64,000 nucleotides of DNA, taken from assembly GCA_046160625.1 (NCBI GenBank), contig JBJXGZ010000109.1, positions 8,004-72,003 of the forward strand, read 5' to 3'. Below the pieces are notes generated by a model. That model saw only the letters and a program-made list of their open reading frames with translations. It ran no database searches and had not been told where the DNA came from. This DNA is from M3007 sp046160625. GTDB lineage: Bacteria; Bacteroidota; Bacteroidia; Chitinophagales; Saprospiraceae. This document shows positions 46,571 through 53,927 of the stretch, in pieces (positions within the stretch are counted from its first letter, which is position 1; every line of letters begins with the position of its first letter). The translations under genes were made by a program, and so were the position numbers.

Positions 46571-47266
46571 ATGCCGCTGCTCTTCACTACCCATCCATTT
46601 CAGGAAACCACCTTTGGCCTCTGGCAGATCGCCGAGGACGAGGTGTTTTTTCGTACAGATTTGCCACTTTCGGCACCTGAAGAATCCGATCTGGCCCAGC
46701 ACAAAAATCCTCTCCGCCGCCTCGAATGGCTCGCCGGAAGATGGCTTTTGCACAAACTCACCAACTCGCCCCAGCGTCTTTTTCTTGACAAGGACGCTTT
46801 TTCCAAACCCTTTTTCCCTGAAAATCAGGACCTTGCCTGTTCGCTCAGCCATTCCAAGGGCAATGTAGGAGCGTTCATCGCCACGGATCATCGTTCATCG
46901 CTCATCGTTCATCGTTCCATCGGCTGCGACATCCAGGTTTTGACAGAAAAAATGCCGCTAATTGCGCACAAATTTCTCAATGAATTAGAAAAGGAGTTTG
47001 TGACAAGCCGTCCGGAAATTGAAACCCTGCTCCTGCTCCACCTATTTTGGACCGCTAAAGAAAGTCTCTACAAAGCCTACGGCTTAAAACAACTGGATTT
47101 TCGAAAGAACATTTTTGTCCAAAAAATCCAATGGGACGGAACAAACGGACAAGGAATTGGAAGCGTAGAAAAAGGAGATTTTCGGCAAGAATTTCAAGTG
47201 ATATTCAGCAAGATTGTCCTCCCCAATGAGGTAGAACTGGTAACTGCGGTTTGTCAGGGAGATTGA
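46571..47266 (+). CDS. 4'-phosphopantetheinyl transferase superfamily protein
   Basis: The start at 46571 gives MPLLFTTHPFQETTFGLW; 231 residues. In this superfamily (Sfp/AcpT type) the enzyme moves the 4'-phosphopantetheine arm from CoA to a carrier-protein serine. Motifs: EWLAGRWLLHKL, DLACSLSHSKGNVGAFIA, IGCDIQ (magnesium-binding Asp) and FWTAKESLYKAYG (Glu and Lys of the WxxKEA motif). Between residues about 104 and 116 there is an additional TDHRSSLIVHRS segment encoded by repeated CATCGTTCATCG words; the normal family has only a few residues between the SHS strand and GCD. The carrier-protein substrate is unknown and no fatty-acid or polyketide genes lie nearby. Its stop codon lies inside an inverted repeat. 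Confidence 0.88.
   Translation: MPLLFTTHPFQETTFGLWQIAEDEVFFRTDLPLSAPEESDLAQHKNPLRRLEWLAGRWLLHKLTNSPQRLFLDKDAFSKPFFPENQDLACSLSHSKGNVGAFIATDHRSSLIVHRSIGCDIQVLTEKMPLIAHKFLNELEKEFVTSRPEIETLLLLHLFWTAKESLYKAYGLKQLDFRKNIFVQKIQWDGTNGQGIGSVEKGDFRQEFQVIFSKIVLPNEVELVTAVCQGD
46870..46922. repeat. Tandem CATCGTTCATCG words inside the phosphopantetheinyl transferase gene
   Basis: Short tandem units (ATCGTTC/ATCGCTC) repeat in frame between conserved motifs and encode the HRSSLIVHRS insert. Confidence 0.7.
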
Positions 47267-47362
47267 TTCGATTGGGGGATTGATTCGAATGGGCTGATTA
47301 TCCAATCGTTTCTCAACCGGGCTAATCGAATCAATCGAGCCAATCTCCCAATCGAATCAATC
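47261..47362. repeat. Inverted repeat of GATTGATTCGATTGG words in a convergent gap
   Basis: The left arm (47261-47288) contains the TGA stop of the phosphopantetheinyl transferase gene. The right arm (47326-47362) ends three bases before the stop of the convergent DinB-like gene. The words match the repeat at 35078-35176 (CGAATCAATCGA). Confidence 0.85.
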
Positions 47363-47365
47363 ATC

Positions 47366-47878
47366 TCAATCTGACATTTGTCTCGCTTTAATCGTAGAAG
47401 GCGAAACCCCCAAGTCGCGATCCGCCTGAATATGAGGGAAATGGCAACGCAACCCGATCTTGATAATTGCCAAATGATGGATGGCGTGGTCGTATACAAA
47501 AGCCAGTTCGCGGCCCACAGTGCTTTGATAACAAGGGCGATTGGTGCCGCCAAACTCGGCCTTCAAGGCGATAATTTCCGAGGCTTGCAGTATTTCCAGG
47601 GTTTCTGCAAAAGACTGGAATGTAGCCAATGCCACTCCGGGAGCATCTTCGTACAGCAGGTTTCGTTCGCGGGAGGCGTAGTCTACCATACCGGAAGGGA
47701 TGCCTCTTTCCAGGCAGATAAAAAATTCAAGGATGTGCCGAAAGTGTTGCCCGAGCGTACTGCCGTCAAATTCGGGCAGAGGCTGTCGGTATTCGTGCGG
47801 TTCTATTTGGCCAAGTAGATCAGTTACCTGACTGATTGTGACCAAGATGGCGTCTTTTGCTTGCATGGAGATTGCCAT
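47366..47878 (-). CDS. DinB-like four-helix protein
   Basis: 170 residues, soluble. Features of the DinB/YfiT-like metal-binding four-helix family: STLGQHFRHILEFF (His on helix 2), YASRERNLLYEDAPG and ELAFVYDHAIHHLAIIKIGL (HxxxHH on the last helix). These His positions usually bind a metal. In the family, members act as thiol-dependent transferases or have unknown function; no substrate is suggested here. The start at 47878 gives MAISMQAKDAILV; a second Met four codons later is possible. The gene diverges from rsmF and is convergent with the phosphopantetheinyl transferase gene. Confidence 0.75.
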   Translation of the reverse strand: MAISMQAKDAILVTISQVTDLLGQIEPHEYRQPLPEFDGSTLGQHFRHILEFFICLERGIPSGMVDYASRERNLLYEDAPGVALATFQSFAETLEILQASEIIALKAEFGGTNRPCYQSTVGRELAFVYDHAIHHLAIIKIGLRCHFPHIQADRDLGVSPSTIKARQMSD

Positions 47879-47979
47879 ATTATTAATATCTTAAGGCGGT
47901 AAAAATAGATACCATTCCTTTCTTCTCAAGGATTCATCTGACTTTTGCCCGAACTTGTCTGCCGACAGACACCGAAAAT

Positions 47980-49395
47980 ATGCTTCCACCGCTCCCTCCA
48001 CCATTTATTCGCCAAATGCAGGCCTTGCTCGGAACAGAATGGCCGCTGCTCGAAGCCGCGCTCCAAACCCCGCCGCCCGTCAGCATCCGACTCAATCCGC
48101 GCAAGGCGTTGGTTAATGGACATTGGACATTGGATAATGGACATTGGACATTGGACGTTGGACATTCCCGCTCCTCCGTCCCCTGGCATCCCCATGGCAT
48201 TTACCTCCACGAACGCCCAGTATTTACGCTTGATCCCACTTTTCACGCAGGGGCCTATTATGTTCAAGAGGCATCTTCCATGTTCATATACGAAGCATTG
48301 CGACAAACTGTGGATTTTTCCAAACCTTTGAAGGTCTTGGACTTGTGCGCCGCTCCTGGCGGGAAAAGCACCTTGATGGCAGATTTGCTGGCGCCTGATA
48401 GCCTGCTCATTTCAAACGAAACCATCCGCCCGCGCACCGCTTCGCTTCGCGAAAATCTGGAGCGTTGGGGCAACCCGAATGTGGCGGTCACAAGCGGGGA
48501 AGTGGAGGAATTGGCTGCGTTGGAAGGCTGGTTCGACGTGGTGTTGGCCGACGCACCTTGCAGCGGCGAAGGGCTTTTTCGCAAAGACCCGGATGCCATG
48601 CGGGAATGGTCGCTTCCACAAGTCGAATTTTGTGCTGGGCGACAAAAACGCATTCTTTCGGCAGCGGTGCAGGCGCTTAAACCGGGGGGCATTTTGCTGT
48701 TCAGCACTTGTACTTACAATGCACAAGAGAACACTGAAAACGCCCGTTGGCTCGCCCAAACTTTTGACCTTCAAGCAGTTGCAATGGATATTCCCGGCGA
48801 ATGGGGAATCGTTCAGTCGGAATTGGGCTGTCAGTTTTACCCGCACAAGGTGCAGGGCGAGGGGTTTTATCTGGCTGTTTTTCGGAAAACAGCCGGCGAA
48901 GTCAAAAAACATACGCCCGCAGCGATGTACAAAAGCATAAAACCATTGTCCAAGCATCTGGTACCTGCTGCGGCAGCCTGGTTATCACCGAAAGTTGAAG
49001 CCCGTTTTTTCCTGACCCCTTCCGGGGAAGTGCTGGCATTGCCCGCCGTGCTGGAACCAGATTTTCTTTTGCTCGATAAATTCTTGAAAACCAAGTGGTT
49101 TGGAGTAAATATCGGCGAGTTCAAGGGCAAAGATTTCATCCCAAGTCACGCACTTGCACTGAGCCTTTGGGCTTCGCCCGATTTACCTGCGGTGGATTTG
49201 AGCCGCGAACAAGCACTACTTTTTCTGAAAAAAGAAACCTTTGATCCGCCCTCGGGAGCGCCACTGGGTTGGACGCTTGCGCGTTATAAAGGGCTGAACC
49301 TGGGTTGGCTGAAAATCCTGCCAAATCGTTTGAACAACTATTTGCCGCAGGAAAGGAGGATTCGGATGGCGATTGGTACGTTTACGAAACCTTGA
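47980..49395 (+). CDS. rsmF: 16S rRNA m5C methyltransferase RsmF/NOL1-NOP2-Sun family
   Basis: 471 residues. In this family the enzyme adds a methyl group to C5 of a cytosine in 16S rRNA using S-adenosylmethionine. Motifs in order: SIRLNPRK, FTLDPTFHAGAYYVQEASSM, DLCAAPGGKSTLMADLL (SAM binding), LADAPCSGEGLFRKDPD (first catalytic Cys region), LFSTCTYNAQENT (second Cys). The C-terminal part (residues 310-470), with ALSLWASPDLPAVDLSREQAL and KGLNLGWLKILPNRLNNYLP, is the RsmF-type RNA-binding extension. Residues about 45-63 (NGHWTLDNGHWTLDVGH) are a tandem insert encoded by GGACATTGGACATT words and are not found in the family. It falls in a variable loop before WHPHGIYL, so the enzyme may still fold. 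A terminator hairpin overlaps the last codons. Confidence 0.93.
   Translation: MLPPLPPPFIRQMQALLGTEWPLLEAALQTPPPVSIRLNPRKALVNGHWTLDNGHWTLDVGHSRSSVPWHPHGIYLHERPVFTLDPTFHAGAYYVQEASSMFIYEALRQTVDFSKPLKVLDLCAAPGGKSTLMADLLAPDSLLISNETIRPRTASLRENLERWGNPNVAVTSGEVEELAALEGWFDVVLADAPCSGEGLFRKDPDAMREWSLPQVEFCAGRQKRILSAAVQALKPGGILLFSTCTYNAQENTENARWLAQTFDLQAVAMDIPGEWGIVQSELGCQFYPHKVQGEGFYLAVFRKTAGEVKKHTPAAMYKSIKPLSKHLVPAAAAWLSPKVEARFFLTPSGEVLALPAVLEPDFLLLDKFLKTKWFGVNIGEFKGKDFIPSHALALSLWASPDLPAVDLSREQALLFLKKETFDPPSGAPLGWTLARYKGLNLGWLKILPNRLNNYLPQERRIRMAIGTFTKP
48116..48168. repeat. GGACATTGGACATT tandem words inside rsmF
   Basis: Several copies of GGACATTGGA-type words are read in frame. The same word forms the inverted repeat at 11121-11263. 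Confidence 0.85.
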
Positions 49396-49410
49396 GGGTT
49401 TCGTAAACGT
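49378..49410 (+). terminator. Hairpin overlapping the rsmF stop codon
   Basis: ACGTTTACGAAACC (49378-49391) and GGTTTCGTAAACGT (49397-49410) are perfect 14-base arms. The left arm encodes the last four residues, and the TGA stop is in the loop. A convergent gene ends at 49452. Confidence 0.75.
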
Positions 49411-49451
49411 CGCCCTGTCGCCCTACGTGGGTCTTACGACCTCGCAGCCGC

Positions 49452-51197
49452 TCACCGCTCCAAAACCACCACCTTACTCGCCACCACACCTCTCTTCTCC
49501 CCCATCAGCGTCACAAAATACACCCCATTGGGCAGTCCGCTCAAGTCCACGTTTGCTTCCGATGTTTCTCTCACGAGGCACAGCCGACCCAGCGCATCGT
49601 GTACTTTTACGTTAGTTGATTCGCCCCGAGTACTCGGGGGCAGGCCTGACCATTGGAGGATACCTGTGGTAGGGTTGGGATACATCACCACGGCTCCTGC
49701 GGGCTGCGGGCTGCTACTGCTGACTGTACTCACCCACACCCACTTGCACTTCGTATCGCTCCCATACTGGTTGCTCACAGTGAGGCACACCTCGTAGGCA
49801 CCCGGCGCGGGAAACTCGTGCGCCGGGTTGCGCTCGTTGCTCTGCGTGCCGTCTCCAAAATCCCACCACCAGGTGTCAGGCTCGTACCAGGATACGGAGG
49901 TAAAGTCCACCCCCAGCCCGCCCGTTTTGTCATACCGCCAGCCCGCGAGCGGGTGATTGTCCAGGCCCAAGGTGTCACAGGGCGAGCCGTCTATGGGGCC
50001 GAGGCGGAAGTTGGGGAAGTGGGGGAGGTTAGCAATAGGATAGTCAAAATAAAAATACCGCTGCTCCACCTCGCAGGCTGTGCCGGGTTTTTCAGGGCTT
50101 TTGATGCGGTGCATACAGTGGTCGCCGCCAGTTAATCCATTTACATAAAGCCTGCCATCAGGGCCAAGTTCCATCAATCCAAAGCGTTGGAGAAAGGAAC
50201 AATATACCCCATCGGATACTGCAACAGTGATACGGGAAGCAGCTATATCTGATGTCTGAAGGTCATATTGATAAAGTAATCCAATGCTCCCAAGATATAG
50301 ATAGCGGCCATCAGCAGAGAAAGCCACCCCACCTAAGGGAGACAAACTATCTGCGCTGTCGAAAACTGGGATGTGTACCGAATTAGAAAGCTCACCTGTA
50401 CAGCGATCAAAATCAAAAAGCCGCACATCGTCGCAGGGATTATATCGAGCCATTTTACTGCCATTTGGCGAGAAAACAATTTGGCCGCTAGCCCAGTCAA
50501 CATCACACATTGTGGGGACGCCAATAGATTGTGTTTTGGCACTTATCCCATTGGGATCAAGCTGCATAATATGGAATTTGTTGCTGTTCCACTTGGCCCC
50601 AATTACCCACCAATCCCGCCCGTTGGCGTGTTTGACCGCATGCATTCCGTCGTAGTGCATGGTATCGTTTACCACTACATTATTTTTGACCAGTGTGGTG
50701 CCTTGGCCGTTGTTGGCAGAGATGTCTACAACAGAATGGAGTATATTTTTAACAAAAGGATATTGGCCTAAAAGAACCACCGGTATATGAAAAAAATGAA
50801 AAACAGTTTGATTTGAAGGGTCAGGCAGCAAAATCATATTGTCCAAAAAATTATACCCATCTCCATCAGAGCAAAATATATTATAGACTATTCCAGGATT
50901 TAACCCCTCGCTCCCTTGCACTTCTACATTCTTGCCGTTTGCAATATAACATCCATTGGAAAGTAGCAGGAGTTTTCCAGAGGAATCGCAAATCATAGCA
51001 CTTGTCTTACCGATTCTCATAATCCCTTCATCATATCTAACCTTCAGAGAGTCATCAAAGTCCAAAACTATTCTTAATGTTGTGTCTGGATTTTCTTGAG
51101 TGTATACGTATCCAAAAACCCAAGTGTTGTCCTGTTTTTGAGCAGGCAATATTGTGCAGGTGAGCATTAAGATGCTCAAGATCGAAATAGCCTTCAT
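49452..51197 (-). CDS. PKD-domain T9SS cargo protein, array copy 1
   Basis: The start at 51197 gives a signal peptide (MKAISILSILMLTCTILPAQ); 581 residues. An N-terminal region of about 400 residues is strand-rich (WVFGYVYTQENPDTTLRI, SGKLLLLSNGCYIANGKNV, DWASGQIVFSPNGSKMARYNP, LSPLGGVAFSADGRYLYLGS), probably a propeller. A PKD domain follows (WWWDFGDGTQSNERNPAHEF, then PGAYEVCLTVSNQYGSDTKC). The last 80 residues (MYPNPTTGILQWSGL ... HDALGRLCLVRE ... LPNGVYFVTLM) form a T9SS type-A tail. It is nearly identical in layout to the copies at 51264-53003 and 53928-55673. In the tail a CCCCGAGTACTCGGGG palindrome adds residues absent from copy 3. Function unknown. Confidence 0.85.
   Translation of the reverse strand: MKAISILSILMLTCTILPAQKQDNTWVFGYVYTQENPDTTLRIVLDFDDSLKVRYDEGIMRIGKTSAMICDSSGKLLLLSNGCYIANGKNVEVQGSEGLNPGIVYNIFCSDGDGYNFLDNMILLPDPSNQTVFHFFHIPVVLLGQYPFVKNILHSVVDISANNGQGTTLVKNNVVVNDTMHYDGMHAVKHANGRDWWVIGAKWNSNKFHIMQLDPNGISAKTQSIGVPTMCDVDWASGQIVFSPNGSKMARYNPCDDVRLFDFDRCTGELSNSVHIPVFDSADSLSPLGGVAFSADGRYLYLGSIGLLYQYDLQTSDIAASRITVAVSDGVYCSFLQRFGLMELGPDGRLYVNGLTGGDHCMHRIKSPEKPGTACEVEQRYFYFDYPIANLPHFPNFRLGPIDGSPCDTLGLDNHPLAGWRYDKTGGLGVDFTSVSWYEPDTWWWDFGDGTQSNERNPAHEFPAPGAYEVCLTVSNQYGSDTKCKWVWVSTVSSSSPQPAGAVVMYPNPTTGILQWSGLPPSTRGESTNVKVHDALGRLCLVRETSEANVDLSGLPNGVYFVTLMGEKRGVVASKVVVLER
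49624..49639. repeat. CCCCGAGTACTCGGGG palindrome inside the PKD copy-1 gene
   Basis: A perfect 16-base palindrome in the T9SS tail. The paralogue at 53928 has GLPEGEST where this copy reads GLPPSTRGEST, a net gain of three codons. A closely related word, CCCGAGTGTTCGGG, is in the element at 11882-12381. Confidence 0.75.
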
Positions 51198-51216
51198 AAT
51201 GTAATTTTGAAAGACA

Positions 51217-51246
51217 GGGGTCATGGCAATCAGATGCCATGACCCC
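51217..51246 (-). terminator. Covarying hairpin upstream of PKD copy 1
   Basis: GGGGTCATGGCA pairs with TGCCATGACCCC. The related hairpin at 55693-55722 differs in the stem but keeps pairing. It lies between the end of copy 2 and the start of copy 1 on the minus strand. No U-run, so its role as terminator or leader element is open. Confidence 0.6.
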
Positions 51247-51263
51247 TTATCAGGTGATGAAGA

Positions 51264-53003
51264 CTATTTCAACAAGGAAATACTGCCGTTAAACAAGATT
51301 TTTTGCTCCACAGAAAGTATTTGCAAGCGGTATACGCCTTGGTTTAAGGCACTTAAATCCACCGCATTGTCTTCTGAGGATCTTTCTACCTGTAATTGCC
51401 CCAAGGTATTGAAGACGCGCAGAGTTACTTTGCCTTCGGGTATTCCTAACCAACTTACATACCCTGTAGTTGGGTTAGGGAATACCACCACCTCCCCTGC
51501 CCCCTCCGGACTGCTACTGCTGACCGTACTCACCCACACCCACTTGCACTTCGTATCACTCCCATATTGGTTGCTCACCGTAAGACACACCTCGTAGGCA
51601 CCTGGCGCAGGGAAACTGTGCGCTGGGTTGCGTTCGTTGCTTTGCGTACCGTCGCCAAAATCCCACCACCAAGTGTCCGGCTCATACCACGACACAGAAG
51701 TAAAGTCCACGCCCAACCCGCCCGTTTTGTCGTAGCGCCAACCTGCGAGCGGGTGATTGTCAAGCCCCAGCGTATCACAGGCGGAGCCGTCTATTGGACC
51801 GAGGCGGAAGTTGGGGAAGTGGGGTAAGCCTGCATACGAATATTGAAACTGCAAATAATGCTGCTGCACTTCACAAGCAAGCCCTTCTTTCTCTGGACTT
51901 TTTATACGGTGCATACATTTATTTCCACCAGCTAGGGTGTGTACATAAAGCCTGCCATCCGGTCCAAGTTCCATGAAACCCAAAGTACTTAATAATGGGC
52001 ATTCCAAATAGTCTGAAATAGCCACGGTAATCCGGGAAGTTGCAACATCTGAGGCATTTAGATTATATTGATATAGCGAGTCAATACTACCGACATACAG
52101 ATATCGCCCGTGTGCTGAAAATGCTACACCGCCTATCGGTGCAAGGCTATCCGCACTGTCGAATACCGGAATCTGCAATGGGTTAGACAGCTCACCTGTA
52201 CAACGATCAAAATCAAAAAGCCGCAGATCATCGCAGGGGTTGTAGCGGGCCATTTTGCTGCCATCGGGCGAAAAAACGATCTGGCCGCTGGCCCAGCCAA
52301 TATCGCACATCGTGGGTACGCCAATGGATTGTGCTTTGGCACTTATGCCATTGGGATCAAGCCGCATAATATGGTATTTGTTGCTGTTCCATTTGGCCCC
52401 AATGATCCACCAATCTCGCCCATTGGCGTGTTTGACCGAATGCATTCCATCGTAGTGTAGGGTGTCATTCACTATTACTTCATTTTTGAAGAGTGTGGCA
52501 CCTTGGCCGTTGTTAGCTGAAATGTCGACTACGGAGTGAAGGATGTTTTTATGACAGTAAAATTGTCCCAGTTGAACCCCGGGAATATGAAAAAAATGAT
52601 ATATTGAAGCATTGCCGGGATCAGGCAAAGCCATCATGGAATTTAATGAATTATACCCGTCACCATCCGCGCAAAAGATGTTATAAAGTAGTCCTGGATT
52701 TAACCCTTCACTACCTTGGATTTCTATATCGTTTGCATTGGCAATATAGCAACCATTGGAAAATAGCAAAAGCTTACCAGTTGAGTCGCAGATTATTGAA
52801 TTTGTGGCACCCATATCCATTACACCTTTCGAGTACTCAACTTTCAAAGAGTCTTCAAACGTAAGAACAACCCTTTCTACCGCCGGAAATGCTGGAAATT
52901 GATTGGAGTCATAGCCCATGACCCAAATATTATCTTGTTTTTGTGCGTGTAAAAAGGAGAGTTGAACTACAAAGGGAACCAAAATTATGAACAGCCATTT
53001 CAT
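51264..53003 (-). CDS. PKD-domain T9SS cargo protein, array copy 2 (mosaic tail)
   Basis: The start at 53003 (MKWLFIILVPFVVQLSFLHA) gives a signal peptide; 53009 (MIMKW) is possible. About 579 residues. The body matches copies 1 and 3 (DDLRLFDFDRCTGELSNPLQI, then WWWDFGDGTQSNERNPAHSF), with a different leader. The C-terminal tail (VVFPNPTTGYVSWLGIPEGK, then VERSSEDNAVDLSALNQGVY) is unlike those of copies 1 and 3 but almost identical to that of the beta-helix protein at 55740-59027. So the gene looks like a mosaic made by recombination between array members. The tail is still a type-A T9SS signal. Function unknown; probably secreted or surface-bound. Confidence 0.85.
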   Translation of the reverse strand: MKWLFIILVPFVVQLSFLHAQKQDNIWVMGYDSNQFPAFPAVERVVLTFEDSLKVEYSKGVMDMGATNSIICDSTGKLLLFSNGCYIANANDIEIQGSEGLNPGLLYNIFCADGDGYNSLNSMMALPDPGNASIYHFFHIPGVQLGQFYCHKNILHSVVDISANNGQGATLFKNEVIVNDTLHYDGMHSVKHANGRDWWIIGAKWNSNKYHIMRLDPNGISAKAQSIGVPTMCDIGWASGQIVFSPDGSKMARYNPCDDLRLFDFDRCTGELSNPLQIPVFDSADSLAPIGGVAFSAHGRYLYVGSIDSLYQYNLNASDVATSRITVAISDYLECPLLSTLGFMELGPDGRLYVHTLAGGNKCMHRIKSPEKEGLACEVQQHYLQFQYSYAGLPHFPNFRLGPIDGSACDTLGLDNHPLAGWRYDKTGGLGVDFTSVSWYEPDTWWWDFGDGTQSNERNPAHSFPAPGAYEVCLTVSNQYGSDTKCKWVWVSTVSSSSPEGAGEVVVFPNPTTGYVSWLGIPEGKVTLRVFNTLGQLQVERSSEDNAVDLSALNQGVYRLQILSVEQKILFNGSISLLK

Positions 53004-53020
53004 AATCAAAAAATGAAATA

Positions 53021-53051
53021 GCCGCTGCGCAGCCCAATGCTGCGCAGCGGC
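53021..53051 (-). terminator. Hairpin between the truncated copy and PKD copy 2
   Basis: GCCGCTGCGCAGC and GCTGCGCAGCGGC are perfect 13-base arms with a 5-base loop. On the minus strand it is followed by TATTTCATTTTTTG, a reasonable U-rich tail. Confidence 0.7.
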
Positions 53052-53067
53052 AAGGTGAATGGAAGGG

Positions 53068-53916
53068 TTAGCGTTTTTCGATCACAATGCTCTTGTTCAA
53101 AAGCACCGTATGCTCCAGAGCGGAGAATTGGAGATGATAAACGCCTTCCGGCAAAGCACCTAAATCAAGGCTGTTTTCTGCGGTGTTTCGCTCGGCCACC
53201 ATCTGGCCGAGTTGGTTGAATACACGCACCGTTACGGTTTGCTCCTCTAAGCCAATCCAAGATATTTGACCCGTAGTTGGGTTAGGAAATACTATGACTT
53301 CAGTAGGGATTTCGGAAGTTTCCTCTCTGCCCCCTGCTCCTGGACGCAAGCTTCCACATAAAGCAACATCGTCGTATTCCTGGCCTGTAAGGCGCGACAC
53401 AATGGCACGGGCTTCATATACAGCATCACCACCGAAAAGCGGGCATTGGGCTGCAATAGCGGTTAAAGTGGTCAGGCTGCCGGAAGCCAAAGAATCCACT
53501 AAAAGCATCTGAAGCACAATTTGGTTGACCGTCTTGTGGTTGGCTTCGATGATCGGGCCGGTACTGATTCCGGCATTGAAGCTCAGCAAAGTCTGTATCT
53601 TTTGCTGGCGCGCTGTGGTCAGGCCCTGCTGGTAGGTATCGTATTGCGTTCCAGCACTGATCCGTTGCTGTAATGCAGTAGCGTAAGCATTTGGATTTAC
53701 ACTTGCGCCACTTTGACGAAGGCTGTCCAGGTTACGCAAGGCACTTATTTTGCTGATCAAATCAGCCCAATAAGTATCCAAGGTGCTTTGTTCTGTGCTG
53801 CTAAGGGTACACAGTTTGGCCTTTTCTTCCGAAATGTAGGCCAGTTTGCCCAGCGGCAGGTTGGTTTGTGCCGTTTTAAAAGCGGCGTTTTGAGCGAGCA
53901 TGAAAAGTATCTGCAT
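53068..53916 (-). pseudogene. 5'-truncated copy of the beta-helix T9SS protein
   Basis: About 282 residues, clearly homologous to the last quarter of the 55740-59027 gene (NLPLGKLAYISEEKAKLCTL, NAYATALQQRISAGTQYDTY, FNAGISTGPIIEANHKTVNQ). It ends in a complete T9SS tail (VFPNPTTGQISWIGLEEQ ... NQLGQMVAERN ... LPEGVYHLQF). There is no signal peptide: the frame continues upstream only into the antisense end of PKD copy 3, and the first plausible Met (MQILFMLAQ, at 53916) is internal relative to the full gene. It is most likely a remnant left by duplication. Translation from an internal start cannot be excluded but the product could not enter the Sec pathway. Confidence 0.8.
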
Positions 53917-53927
53917 AGTCAGTCCAT

